Positions 21,945-57,296 are shown, counted from the stretch's first letter. The stretch: DNA of 64,000 bases from Eleginops maclovinus (GCF_036324505.1 NC_086355.1:22806518-22870517), one strand, 5' to 3'. Translations and numbers: made by a program. Notes: a model not told the origin generated them from the sequence alone.

Positions 21945-22025
21945 ATGGGAGACAGAGGTGATTCGAACCCGGGTCCTCCTGCACGGGACGACCAGGTTTA
22001 CAGTGACGCATTCGACTAACTTTAA
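21945..22025 (-). repeat. tRNA-like sequence (SINE head or tRNA pseudogene)
   Basis: The minus strand carries a B-box-like GGTTCGAATC preceded by a hairpin of seven pairs with one mismatch (GTCGTCC...GGAGGAC, loop CGTGCA). It ends near 'gtctcccattttctactaag'. Acceptor and T-stem pairing are poor, so it is not a functional tRNA. Most likely a tRNA-derived repeat. Confidence 0.35.
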
Positions 22026-22189
22026 AAATGCACGTGAATCAATGACTGATTGATAAGTGAGTATTAGATTTCGCTTAATTAATAAGCTTGGGTTAGCAGT
22101 TGTATTGAGATCAAAGGAGCAACACTAGTAGATTATTTTAATGTCATACTTATTGGTGACTCATGTCAACATTTGCCTGTGCAGTTTTC

Positions 22190-22345
22190 TCTAGTTCAGA
22201 GCGACCAACCACCATCCACAGTCCGAGACCGACATATGGGTAAATAGCAGAACCCCGGCCCCCGAGAGCCCCGGCCCCGGTGACCCACGGCCCCGATCCG
22301 CTCCGGTGCTGCGGAAAAACGGGTCTCACCGCGGCCTCTTTCTTG
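22190..22345. other. Isolated GC-rich block
   Basis: About 150 bp rich in CCCGG/CCCCGG words in an otherwise AT-rich intergenic interval. No ORF or splice signals worth calling. It may be a small CpG island or a fragment of a GC-rich repeat. Confidence 0.35.
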
Positions 22346-24564
22346 GGGGGTTTCTGATTGAGAGAAGTCTGTTAATTAATACAAGGTAGTACATTTATGT
22401 AGTTGGTGAAAAAATACAGCTGTTTTAGAGAACTTTCTCCCCCACAAACTAGATTAAAAGAGAAATGGTGAGTATTTACTTGTAGATAAAAGAAGAAAAA
22501 AATGTCCAAGCTGAAAACAATTCAGAAAGTAAAAAAAAAAAAGTTACTGGTTATCCGATTGATATTGGGATATTCATCAACATATTAATACTATTTTTTA
22601 ATTGATTATTTCTTATGTTATTAAATGTTTCTTTCAATGTAAACTGAGCTTCCTAAACTTTTTTCCCGTTTGTTTGAAATTAATTAGCAGTCTGTCTGTC
22701 ATCAGGACCATTTCCATTTGATTATCTTTGAACAATGTTGGAACAACAATAGTTAAAGTCCTGTCCAAAGTGCTTTCCTGTTTGCAAGTGTCAACCTGAA
22801 AGATTCACGGTGAAGTGTGTGAGAGAGTGTGTGTGAGTGAGTGTGAGTGTGTGTGTGTTTCTTAAGGAAAGACGCTCCGCAGCTCGTTGCCCGTCGGGCT
22901 GAGGGACTTGTTTTAAAAGGCAGGAAGGAACAGATTTAAAAATAAAGAAACTCAAAACTTCCTCTGCGCTGTCATCCACAGCTTTTCCAACAACACATCT
23001 GAGGACAACAAAGCCATAACTTACATGAAAAATAAAGATTAAATTATGGGCAAATACCTTAGGAGACGCTTTAGTTCAGACGTTCAGGCGCATATTTAGT
23101 AAAAATAAATAAATAATTAAATATCTACAAGAACCGGCATATTTTATAAATACTTTACAAAGAAAAAAACAAAACATTTTTGTATAGTGCCACTTTTGTG
23201 GAGATAAAACAAACACTATTTTTAAGTTCTCACACCACCAGTAATACAATACTTTTAAAAAATATATATATAATATCTAGACATAGCCTATTCTAAGACG
23301 CTATAAATAACAATTTAGGTATTTTTTCTTTAGGTTAGTGAGTAAAAATCCTAAACATTTAGAGAACGTTATGGGTCCGTGCGCAGAGCCGCGTGCCAGT
23401 CTAGTTAATCTAATATTGCCCTTTCCTCTCCAGAATTAAATTAATGTGAGGTTCACGCTGCTGCAATAAACACAGTCTGCGGTGTGGTATCAGCCGGACG
23501 ATCAGCAAACAGCCGCAATCCACAGCGGCCGCCTGTAGAAAGCCTGATCGAATTAAGTCGTTAAACAGTGTCAAAACTTCACACGGTGCCTTCAGGGATC
23601 TGTAATCTACGGCTGCAGAGGTGTGTGTTAGTACTCATCAAATTAGAGGCCATTGACTAAAAGTAGAGCGTTTGTAGAAAGTGTCAGTGTGCCGTCTCAA
23701 TTATGCTTTGAAAGAACTTCAAAAATAAGTTTTAATGTTCGGAAATCTCTTGCAGGACACTTTATAATGTCGGCCTAAATAATAATGAGATAATGTGGTG
23801 GTCGGGGAAAAACTCCTGTATAGCCTACTGCCATAAATGTTTAATTTCTAAAAAGTTTAAATAAAGTGGATTTCCCTTAAGAAAAGGCATGGGTTTGCTG
23901 ATGAACCAGCTCTTAACCAGAATAGGCACTTCACCGTTTGATTTTGTACTTTATTATAGATCAATACACGTAGTTCTGTGATTTTTAAATTACGTTTAGA
24001 TGTCAAATTAAACACTTTTCGATTGTTTTCTGTTTCCTCAGCTGACTCAGTGACGGATGTTCCGCTAGTGGGCGCTCGTGCCCTTCGGAAGCGCTTGCAG
24101 TGCAGTGCTCTGATGGAGACACGCGCAGCACTGTGGCTCCATACACGACTGTGCATGAGCCTTATGGAACCGAATGTTGTCTCCTTGTTTTTATAATGAG
24201 AATATTTACAGAAACCATAAACACGTTATGAGTTGTTTGAGAGCCTTTACCCTTTTATTAGTGGTAAAAATATGATTCATTTACATTCACACTGCTGTTC
24301 TGTAGTGATAGCTATGTTTTAATCGAAGTGAAATGCACCTTCATTATGCTTTTGTGTATTATTGGACTACTTAATATGCTTTGACACTTTTATGATGTAA
24401 GAATTAGACAAAAGTGACATTTCCAGCTTTATATTCATCCACCTGCCTGTTAACCAAAGTAGGATTCGGCTGTATGTACTCCGCATTTCGCTCACCACTA
24501 GTCACCGTGCTGAACCAGTTGTCCCGCTTGACTGACAGCAGGGCTCCTACTGAATTCCCCGCCG

Positions 24565-24660
24565 AGGGACCAATCAGCGGCGGAGGGGGGCGGGGCCTGC
24601 TCCACCAAATATTCCCAGTCTCCGCGGCTCGCAGTTACTTTCCATCCAGGTTTCGGAGCA
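24565..24660 (+). promoter_or_regulatory. efnb2a: efnb2 core promoter region
   Basis: A CCAAT box (CCAATCA, 24570-24576) and an adjacent GC box (GGGGGGCGGGGCC, 24585-24597) lie about 740 bp upstream of the efnb2 ATG, at the start of a CpG-bearing stretch. No convincing TATA box was seen. The start site is probably within the following 30-100 bp, which makes a 5' UTR of roughly 650-700 nt. Confidence 0.55.
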
Positions 24661-25332
24661 GCATTGAGGCATCATCGCTACGCTGTGTGCGGCTGTGTGG
24701 AGGACGATATCTGCGGGACCGAGCCGCAGCACTTGTTGGGGGAACCTATAGTATGAGAACTTCCATTACAGCTCCTTTGATTTCTTTCATTGTCATATTT
24801 TACCTTTTTTTTCATTTTGACCATCCGACCTCATTGTTTTGCCCTTCTCATTTTTCTGCTGCTGTCACCCACAGTTTGTCGCTCACCACCACCACCACCA
24901 CCACCAGTAGCAGCATCTGAAGGGGAATATCTCTCCATTCCAGCACCAGCTCCTGCCTCTCTGTCCTTTTTCTCTGCTACTGATTTGGATTTTGGCGTGC
25001 ACTGCTGGACTATTACGCAGGGGGATTTATATTTTTATTGATTTCCATCTGCCGCCTGGCCCACTACTTTTCTCTGTGAGGGATGTATTACAGAGCGGAG
25101 AAGTGTGCGCTCTGAACAGAGGAGAATATACACCCGCTGCAGTTGAATGAACTACTGCCGTGCGCCTTTGCTTTTTGGAAGTCCTCTGGAGATGCTGTGA
25201 TCTGGGTTTGCCCATCTCCTCTGGATCGGGATATAAACTGAAGAAATTGCCGTGGTCAGCCTTTTTTTCTGGAGCGCTTGATTTAATTTTTTTGTGGACA
25301 TATTCGAGAAGGATTGTGCGAGCAGGCTAACC
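24660..25332 (+). other. efnb2a: efnb2 5' UTR (estimated) with three upstream ORFs
   Basis: Between the promoter and the start codon are three closed upstream ORFs: 24753-24920 (55 codons, with a poly-Thr run from a (CAC)n tract at 24888-24906), 25083-25115 (10 codons) and 25147-25200 (17 codons). If the transcript starts near 24640 all three lie in the leader and could lower translation of the main ORF. Extent is inferred. Confidence 0.5.
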
Positions 25333-47996
<22,664 letters not shown>

Positions 47997-48104
47997 GGCA
48001 GGACTTTTGAAGCAAGAGAAGAACTGGAACAATCCCGGGCAGAAAAGCGGGACTTTTAGTTGGCACCGCCGGCATGCCCGCAATCACTCTTTCTCTCTCT
48101 GTCG

Positions 48105-48172
48105 ACTCCTCCTCCTCCTCTTTCTCCTCCTCCTCCTCTTCCTCCTCCTCTTCTTCCTCCTCCTCGTCTCTG
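48105..48172 (+). repeat. (CTC/CTT)n pyrimidine tract
   Basis: Trinucleotide-like CCT/CTT array about 110 nt after the efnb2 stop, in the 3' UTR. It is the source of spurious Leu- or Arg-rich ORFs on either strand. Confidence 0.9.
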
Positions 48173-49843
48173 ATGTTTTGTCACTACTTTTTTTTAATTG
48201 CTGATACCTTGTCGCTCCGGATTGGTCCCAGTCGGTGCTGACGGGGCGGGAGGAGGGAGCAGGAGAGAAGGCTCCTGCCGTCACTGCCTCCGCTCTCTGG
48301 GGGCTCTTGGGAAATAGAGAGGACAAATCTCTTTTTTTCCCCCTCGATGCTGCTCCCCGTTTTGTTTTGTGCACTGCAGCCAGCATTTTAGAGGAACTCA
48401 ATGTTGAGGGATCAGAAGGTGAAACGGATGCACAGCTTTTTTTTCGGATGGAAGGACGGATGTATGGACTGGAAGGTAACTGGCAGGAATTTTCACCCTT
48501 AAGAGAGACTACTTCTTGGAAAAAGAGACAAAAAACAAGTGAGGAGGAGATGAAAAGAGAATACGGGCTGACCATGAACTCACAAAAATGGCCGCCCTCC
48601 CTGAATGCCCACTAGCCGGTGAGACTCTGTGCGTTCAGCAGTCGGACGAGGATTCTCACACTGATTCCTCTCCGGGACTTTCCTGACTGACTCATGGAGA
48701 TCACCCATTCACCCTGCCACCCACATGCTCACCATCACATAAACACACCTTCACCCACACACACAGACACAGTGTCTCACCAGTGAACTGTTTGGGTTTT
48801 AAGTGTGGATTACACCATTTTTCTCCTCATTCCCACGTATGTTTTTTAGATAGTCACTTCTTCTAGATGAAGGTTTTAAGCAAGAGAAATAGATTCCCTT
48901 TTGTATTGTACTGTCAACATTTACTGATCTTGTTTATGCTCGTGTCTGATTTCCATATCCCGGTGTATGTGGATGGAGAGATTTTTGTTTTTCCTTTGTC
49001 ATATCGTGTGTGTGACGTTCAAACAAGTGACCCAACAGTTGGCTAGGAGTGGCCAGAGCGTAAAAAGTGAGGATTATACAGGCACTCTCTTGCTATAGGG
49101 CGCCTGTCAGTTCTGCCCAGGTGGCTTCTGGGAAGAGTGGAGGCCTCTCGTATACATAGAGCAGCACTTTTAACCCCTTTCTGGTACCTCCACTCTTCAC
49201 AGCAGTCACGATGATGGCTAGAGATGGGAGAGCAGCTGTATCCCGTCAGATTTACTGGTGAGGGCTCGCCTCATCTCCTCTAGAACCTGGGCTTTTCACA
49301 CGGGAAAGTGTTAGGGGCAATAAGGAATCCAAAACCCGCCTTACTGATGTTTTTTCACACGAGGTGAAGAAGAGGCCTGAGATGTTAGCGAAGCTGGCTG
49401 AAACAGCTCGAGGTACTGTACTGTTTACCCCTGGGGTCCAATGATGAGTAAGGGTGACAGGTGCTCTCCTATTCTTGTTAAAACATTTTTAAAAGCACAG
49501 GGACATCTTCTTACATTGTCACTGTTTCTCAATCTCCATTAGCATTTCCATTTTGTGATCTTTTTGATTTTTTTCTTCTTTTTTTTTTACAATATAGATG
49601 TACATTTAAAAAAAGGACATTACGAAGATGAAATAAAAACCATAGAAAAATCAAATAAAAAGCAGAATTTATTTATGATAGACACATAGAGCACAGGTGT
49701 TGTCAGGCGGTATGGACAGGAGGGAGAAGTGATGTTAATATATTATGGTATAAGTGCACATTATGCAATCTAGGTTTTTGATTATTTCATATCTCTCGAC
49801 CCGCTGAGTCCCGTATTTCATGAGCTCTAAGTCCTGGGAAACA

Positions 49844-49868
49844 GGGGGGGGGGGGGGGGGGGGGGGGG
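49844..49868 (+). repeat. G25 homopolymer
   Basis: Twenty-five consecutive G residues in the efnb2 3' UTR region. It could form a G-quadruplex in RNA; its exact length may be a sequencing or assembly artefact. Confidence 0.85.
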
Positions 49869-51538
49869 CAGCCTAGGCCACGGCCTGGGCGGAGGGGGGC
49901 AGGGCTAACTCACCCAAAATAGCTCACATTGGTGTACACAAGGGCAGAGTAGCTGTGTCTCCCACACTCACTCAGTGTAGCATCTCCCAAAGGATAATTT
50001 TCATGAACACCCAATCCCCTCAAACACACCTCCATGTGCGTGTGTGTGTGTGTGTTTGCACGTGTTGAGAAAGTCCATATTTCAGTGCATCACATTCATT
50101 ACTATCTTTGGCTTTGGATCATAATCATGACTTAAGCTGTTCACAGAGCATGCATCAGCCCATCCTCCACATCGCCATTTGTTCATGAAGAACATCAAAT
50201 TTCACCGAAAAGCCAAGCCTTGTATGATCTGAGGTTTGTGCCTCTAAGAGGCCACAAAATCTGCAAATATGCAATTCTTATTTATTTTTTTAATCGATTC
50301 TGAGAAAAAAGAAAAAAAAACCCACCTATGGAAAGTGTTCTTAACCACTGAAAGATGTAATAACAAACAAATGACACAAAACTAGCAAAGTACGTCACAC
50401 AAGCCTGCTGTTAGTTTTAATTTCCTGTATTATTTGTCCTATTATTTGATCCTTTTCTGTTTTAACGATGTGCCGTAGTACAAAGGTAAACTGTGAAACC
50501 ATTAAAAAAAAGCATATATATCACACCTGAACAGGTATCTAAGAAAAGATGAAAAAGACACACAAAGAAATGGCTGTTTAGTTGCTATCTGTCTGCGGCA
50601 GAATATGACAATCTTATTAGTTTATTTGAATCTGACGTCCTTTTCTTAGCTGCCCCTCGACTAGCGCTCTCCCAGCGTTGAGCAGGTTTGGTTCTGACGG
50701 TTCTGAAACGTGGAGCGATGCTGTGAGAGTCTTAGCACAAAGGCTAGGAGAAGCACCTCAGGCTTCTGTAAAATGCCTTGCTCGTATGGTCAGCCCTTGG
50801 TCACTTGACTCAGTAATTTTGCACCGTACTTCTGTAGGTAAGAAACTGTAAATACATTAATGTTTGTATTGTATATGGATCCTGGGTTGTTAACAATAGC
50901 CTTATTCACCTTTTTAGGAAAGTAAATGGAAAAAAAACGACAGAAAAAATGGAATTCACTTCAGTAAAACAGAGCATACTACTTTTTTGGTAAATAGCTT
51001 ATGTAAATATTGACCAGAACCCAATAAAAACATTTTTATAAACTCTTAAAGTAAGATGTTTTGTATAAAATTTGAATTTTTTGCTATGTATTTTAGCTAG
51101 CGCTCGATGGAAAGCCCGTATCCTCCCCACTCCCTCCCCTTTTGCACTGTTTCCATGGTAATTTGGTTTTAAAAAAAATGAGAGAAAGAGTTGCCAAACC
51201 GACTGCTGCATATGTGTGCCATAAGTGTGTACCATAAATATTTATTGAATTAGTTTCTTTTTTTTTCCTTTTTGTTCTGTTAACGATTTAACTTCAGTCC
51301 AGTTTGTAACACAGTATTATATCTGCATTGTTTGTTCTCCCCCTGGTTTTGTTTCGTCATGTCATGGTTGCTGGGTGGCTGTAGCCCTGTCCCCCCCCAT
51401 GTCCCCCCCCCCCCTCCTCGCAGTATGAGATGGCCAGGCTGTGAAAAATGGTTTTAACATTGACAATTTAAAACAAGTTCAAAGTGAGGATAAATGACAC
51501 ACATTCCACCAGTCTGTTACAAACTGAAAATGTTTTTC

Positions 51539-51544
51539 AATAAA
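51539..51544 (+). terminator. efnb2a: Polyadenylation signal AATAAA, efnb2 (distal)
   Basis: Canonical hexamer followed about 25 nt later by a T/GT-rich stretch. It is the last such signal before a gene-free interval. Confidence 0.6.
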
Positions 51545-51560
51545 ATGTTTTTCCTATGGA

Positions 51561-54500
51561 CGCGCTGTCTGCCTGTGTTGCTTTGTTGCTTTCAAACTGC
51601 CTGAATGAATAATTTCCATATTTTATTGTCTCACACAACTTGACAGAACAGGAGTTGATGTGACAGTTTCATCTACGTGTTTATCTGAGAGTAGAATCAC
51701 TCCTGTGGATATATTTCATACAGTCCACCTTCTTCAGTCTCCACATGTCACACTGTCATCCACATGACAGTTTCAGAAACCACATCTGCACATTGAAGCT
51801 TTCACTATTTAAAAAAATGAAATGCTAAAACATGCACGATCATTTTCTGTTCATTTAAATACACTCTGTGGTCAAACACATAGGGCAACTTCAGTTTGAA
51901 CTCCGTGCAGTGCAGCGATCAAAAAAATTTGTGGTTTCAACCAAAAACATACAAAATCATTCTAAGGACTCTTTTATACCAAATGAGACACAGTCTTAAT
52001 CAGCTCATTGTCAGAGGGAGTGGTATTTAAACTGCACGTGTAGCGAACAATTAATCAACATTGTTTACCATCTTATATATTCAGGTCCATTGCCAATACT
52101 TTTTTTTCACACATAATTAAACAATTAAATAATCAAATAATAAACTCATAATTGTGGCTGCTATAGTGACAGTGAATGGCTCAGCCGGTAGCCGGGACTT
52201 GGCCTGGCTACCGGCCAAAATACCCAAGTCTTTCAATTTCAATGTCCCAACCTGTAATGGTTTTGCTACCTGGCTTTACACTGAAATTTGTTCTGGAATC
52301 TTTATGCATTTTAAATCATTTATAGGAGATTTAAGAGATTGTGTCCATTTGTGTTGTTTGTTGGATGTAGGTGAGGTGAACAATACCCCCTGGGAAGGGC
52401 GGAATATAACTATTTGTCAGTGGTGAAACAACGCAAAACAGCATCACCAGTCAGGCTCCAAGAGGCACTAGTGTGGGGAACCATGATAGCCTGAAAGTTT
52501 GAAATGAACTAACTTCCCCTGTTTGAGTCCACATAGGGGCCTTTGTTATCAACTTGCTGTCAAGTGTGATAGAAAAGATAAAGCCTCAACAAGGTAGGGA
52601 ATGTGCAGAGGATGAGTTTCTACCACAGTCTTTCCATGAAAATGTCTCAAAAATAACCCACCACCTTAACATATTTATTACAAGTAATGACCTTTAAGCT
52701 TCCTAATGCAACTTAGGTGTCTTGCCTCAGACAAAAGGAAGTGTCCTCACAGTTGTGACCATGCATTGTACAACACAAGGCTTACCGCAGTCTTACAACA
52801 GTAATGGACTCATTACTCTTTGTTGATATAATATGGAGGCAGTGATTATGGGATCCTGTTTCCTATCAGTGGGATGATGGTTGCTCTCTGAGACAGAACC
52901 AGCACAGCCAAATTTTCACTAAGCTGGCGAGTGAGTCATCAGCCAATATATCCAGGCAGCTAGCCTGTATAACCAGCCCTGTTGCCAGTGAGTGAGAGGA
53001 TACAGCCAGGCAGACACGTCCAGGCCAGGCTTCCCTTCTACTATAGCTAGCTAGTGCCAGTTAGCCAACAAATCAGCTCTTACAGCATATCAGCTCACCA
53101 CCAAAACTCTCTGTCCAGCCAAACAGTCTGAAGGCCAGGAAATGGAGCAAGATTATAGTAGTATTGGCCAAGCATCCAGCTAGCCAGCAGTCTTGACCAA
53201 GTCTAGATTAGGTCTTTATTTTAGCATCAACACTAGCTCACTGTTTCAGTTTTTGCTTTCAGAGAAACATTGAACCACTTAACTTGAGATTGAAACCTTG
53301 TTAATGGTTGTATGGCTACCAGAAAAGGTTCCTTACACATTGGATAATGTATTCGTTTGGTTTTTAGCCAGATCATTCCTCTGCTTATGTGGCTGTAATC
53401 ATTCATTTGGGAGATCTTATTGGCACAATGCTTCTTTTTTTAAATCCAATTTCTCCAGAGAACCAGTGCAATGCCATTTTTCAGGGTTTGGCCTACGAAT
53501 ATCTTGTTTGTTTAATTCAAACAATCTTTTACGTATTGCTTCTACCAAGTTTTCAGTCTATGGGCTAAGCTAAGCCAAATGGTGTCTGTAGCTTCACTTT
53601 TGTTTCATATAGTATATGGTTGGTTGGACTTCTCATCTTATTCCCGGCAAGACATCAAATGTGCATTTCCCAAAGTGTTTAAACTCCTGTAAGCTTTCTG
53701 TGGTTTAGTCAACACCTGCATCCCATTTTGGTTTACTGCATTGCAGGTTTTCTTGTTATTTCAACAACCTCATTGACATTTAAGCACCTCAAAAAACCTC
53801 CAAAGGCTGTAAAAAGCTACCTTGTTAGTCCTGAGAAAAAGCATTATGGCTAAAACCTGCAGTTAAAAATGCCTAATGGAGCACAGAACCTCAGAGTAGA
53901 AAAGCACTCACCATCTTTTTCTTCTTTTTCATCATTATCCAATTCCCCGCTCTATTCTTTGCCACATCACACGTATTAGAGATATTAAAGCCACTGGCTA
54001 TATATTCATCATTTCTAACCACATTGTCTCCCCAGCCCTGTGTTTATGAGGCTGCAGCTGAAAATGAAAATGTCTTCATGGCACTGCATCTCAGCTCTTT
54101 CTGTTCTTGTTTATCAGGGAAAAAAAGCCGCCTGCGAAGCCAAAATGAAAAAAAAAAGCAGGAAACAAAAACAGAAAACAAATTGTGAGGCTCCCATCGC
54201 TCGCTCTCTCATGGTGGTCTGTCATCTCCTCGCATCTCACTCACAGACTTTGATGAGGAATAGGAAAAAGCAGGGAGGGTGGCGGGGGAAACTTTCAGAT
54301 GTTTTTCCTATTTAACGTTTCCGTTTTATCTCCCTCGCTTTCATGCCTTGGACCGACGGAGAGCTGTTGAGAGGCGACGAGGCGTTGCGGGTGCTTAATG
54401 GGTTTTTTCGTTTTTTTAGGAAGCTGAAGGGTTTATCACCGGGGAGTATTCAGGATTTTAGGCCCTTGACCTCTCTCCACATGCCGGTAATTTAACATTG

Positions 54501-56094
54501 TTCAGAACCAGAGGGCCGGTGTTTTAAATGCTCGGGAGCTTCTTGTGTTAACCATGATTCTGTTCGGGGGGAACAGGTGCTGGGACTTGTGTTGGTGGCA
54601 ATCTCTGTGGAGGTGCTTGCAACACACACTTTTGTGTGTTTCATAATCACATGATTTTAAAATGCAGTCATGTCGATTACCGAAAACAAATGCCTGTATG
54701 TTCCCAGTTGATGTTTCTCTGCAGCGTAGAGGGGTGCAACGATGATGCACTTTTGCAGGCCTACTGGTACTTAGCATCGCAAGGGCTCCCTCGCATAAAG
54801 CAATGGGAATTCTTAATTGGATTTTAGTATATCGCAGAAAACAAGCTTTGTAGCCAACACCTTTTGTTTATGACACTTAGACATTTTGGTCAGCGGGATA
54901 ATATCCACATATTAACACCAATCTGTGATTTTTTAAAACATAGAACAGCTAAAGCTAATGTAAAACAAACTACATCACGGTTGCGTGGCTTCGCATCTCC
55001 ACCGCTAAGCTAAATGTGGCTAATGTTCGGCGTGATGTTGTTTAGTAGTTTATTTAGTCACTTGTTAGCAAACGCAGTTTCTATGACACATAGAAGCTTC
55101 AGAAATTCACCAGTGACATTTTTGTCGTAGAACAAAACTTGGAACACTCGTAAGCTTCTGTTAGCCACACATCTTATTTCAGGCTTTAACCACAAACACC
55201 TTAAAAACACGTTGACTTCAAGACAAGGGAGTGGTAAAACATTAAGACATTTCTTCATTTTCCTGCCCTACTCTATTCTTGGGCAGAATTAACTTTTGAC
55301 TCATCTTCTCAGATTATTTCCATTGAGACAGTTCCTGACTCTGTCATGCATACTGTTGTGTCATGTGACTGTGGAATTCCTTTTTAGTGAGTGGGAGAGG
55401 GAGTAAACAAATAAGTCATATAAGATAATCCTCACAGAAACTTGACTCCTGCTGCGTGACTCATCCTGGAATACGGGAACAAAGTGTATTCATGGTTTGG
55501 TTCAGCTTATACCTCACTCTGCTGAACTTTAGACCCATTGTTCAGGTTCGTAGTCACTTTGTCGTGGCATTCCGCGGTAACAACACTTATGGGTGTGAAA
55601 AATAATGTTTCTCACCTCAACTATGTCCTTCTATTGCTGATCCACAGATAAAAGTAGACAAAAAATTATTAAATGTTATTGTTGCTATTTAATAGCATTT
55701 GTAGTTTGATATTGTGAACATATTTTAGAAAAAGTAACAAATTAGGACGTTGCCGATTAGAAGGTACTCGTTTGAGGACATTGTGAGTATTGAGCTAAGA
55801 AAATTTCATTCTGAATTACAAAACATTATAATGTCGCAACAATTGTGTAAAATAGACTCATATGATAGATGTCACACAATTGTGTGAGGTTCTTTGGATA
55901 CCAACACTAAGTTTCCACTGTTCAAAATCAGAGAGCCACAAGAACAGATTTGACTTTATTTAAGAGATCTTATCCTAACCCTAACCATAACCATAATAAC
56001 TAGGGGAAATGTACTATAGTCCATATTTTCGTTGGTTGAATCTCTTTAACGTACACATAGGCCTGCTATACAAACCCTACCTACCACATGTTTT
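51561..56094. other. Intergenic interval downstream of efnb2, no gene recognised
   Basis: 4.5 kb without recognised coding exons, RNA genes or clear repeats. ORFs at 52154-52426, 53298-53573 and 54040-54315 show no domain. Sequence around 54280-54500 is unusually CpG-bearing for the region and might be regulatory. A 'cctaaccctaaccataacc' word occurs at 55974-55992. Confidence 0.5.
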
Positions 56095-56576
56095 AAAGAA
56101 TCCATCATTGTCCCTGTCCCCAAAAAGACAAAACCCATCTGCCTCAATGACTACCGCCCAGTTGCACTCACCTCCATCATCATGAAGTGCTTTGAGCGGT
56201 TAGTCAAACCTTTTATTTCCTCTTCCCTCCCTGACTCACTGGACCCCCTGCAGTTTGCCTACAGGGCAAACAGGTCCACGGATGATGCCATCTCCCTCAC
56301 CCTCCACACTGCCCTCTCCCACCTGGACTGGAGGAACACTTATGTGAAAATGCTGTTCATTGACTACAGTTCAGCATTCAACACCATTGTGCCCTCCAAG
56401 CTCATCATTAAGCTCAGGGACCTCGGGCTCAACAGCGCCCTCTGTGACTGGATCCTTAGCTTCCTGACGGGCAGATCCCAGGCAGTACGGATGGGGAACA
56501 TCACATCCTCCACCTTGCCCTCAACACCGGAGCCCCTCAGGGTTGTGTCCTCAGCCCTCTCCTCTACTCCCTGTTC

Positions 56577-57296
56577 ATGCACGACTGCGTGGCCACACAC
56601 AGCTCCAACACCATCATCAAGTTTGCTGACGACACAACCGTGATCGGCCTGATCACAGACGGCGAAGAGACGGCGTACAGAGGGGAGGTCAGAGCCCTGA
56701 CATCTTGGTGCCAGGACAACAACCTCCATCTCAGCAAAACAAAGGAGCTGATTGTGGACTACAGGAAGAGGCAGAGAGAGGCACACACACCCATCACCAT
56801 CGACGGGACTCCTGTGGAGAGAGTCAGCAGCTTCAGGTTCCTCGGGGTAAACATCAGTGAGGACCTGACATGGACACATCACACCAGGGTCATATCCAAG
56901 ACGGCTCGACAGCGACTCTTCTTCCTCCGCAGGCTGCGGAAGTTCAACATGGACTCCAGGATACTCTGCAACTTCTACAGGTGCACCATTGAGAGTATCC
57001 TGACTGGCTGCATCACCGCCTGGTATGGCAGTTGCACCGCCCTCAACCGTAAGACTCTACAGAGGGTGGTGAAAACTGCTCAGCACATCACCAGGACGGA
57101 GCTGCCATCCATGGAGGACCTCTACACCCAGCGGTGTAGGAAGAAGGCCGGTAGGATATTAAAGGACCCCCATCACCCCAGCAACAGTCTGTTCTGTCTG
57201 CTGCCGTCTGGCAGACGGTACCGCAGCATCCGGACCAAGACCACCAGACTCAGAGACAGTTTTATACCACAGGCTATAAGACTGCTGAACTCCTGA
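56577..57296 (+). pseudogene. L2-like reverse transcriptase, C-terminal piece
   Basis: 239 codons open from an internal Met. It covers the FADD catalytic box, thumb region ('SFRFLGVNISEDLTWTHHTR') and the conserved C-terminal segment ending 'FIPQAIRLLNS'. The upstream part of the same enzyme is in a different frame at 56095-56515. It is an element protein, not a host gene. Confidence 0.85.

Larger units (their letters stand above)
21486..24400. other. Intergenic interval between arglu1 and efnb2
   Basis: No protein-coding gene recognised. It contains a tRNA-like/SINE-like piece (21945-22025), a short isolated GC-rich block (22190-22345) and a GA/GT-rich run (22815-22860). The stretch 23370-23560 has complex, CpG-containing sequence that could be a regulatory element of efnb2, but this cannot be tested from one genome. 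Confidence 0.55.
47997..51560 (+). other. efnb2a: efnb2 3' UTR (estimated extent, about 3.5 kb)
   Basis: Begins after the TGA. AATAAA signals lie at 49632, 49654, 51023 and 51539. The last is followed by a GT-rich run ('tgtctgcctgtgttgctttg') and fits the main site. Long 3' UTRs are usual for ephrin-B2. It contains a CT-rich tract (48105-48172), G25 (49844-49868) and C runs (51392-51413). ORFs in this interval are not credible genes. Confidence 0.65.

Noticed and set aside
21945..22025. Functional tRNA gene on the minus strand
   Set aside because: Anticodon, acceptor and T-stem pairing do not form a cloverleaf. Kept only as a tRNA-like repeat.
24414..24920. 168-codon plus-strand ORF across the efnb2 promoter
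   Set aside because: It begins upstream of the likely transcription start, crosses the CCAAT/GC boxes and has no domain. Only the inner 24753-24920 part is kept, as an upstream ORF.
48084..48615. Overlapping ORFs of 126 and 163 codons in the efnb2 3' UTR
   Set aside because: Driven by the CT-rich tract and chance open frames. No splice sites, no domain, and inside the inferred 3' UTR.
52154..52426. 90-codon ORF in the interval downstream of efnb2
   Set aside because: No recognisable domain, no exon borders and no homology I can name. It may be part of an unknown repeat, but there is no support for a gene.
55974..55992. Telomere-like 'cctaaccctaaccataacc'
   Set aside because: Only two full units of ccctaa-type sequence. 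Too short to be an interstitial telomeric repeat.
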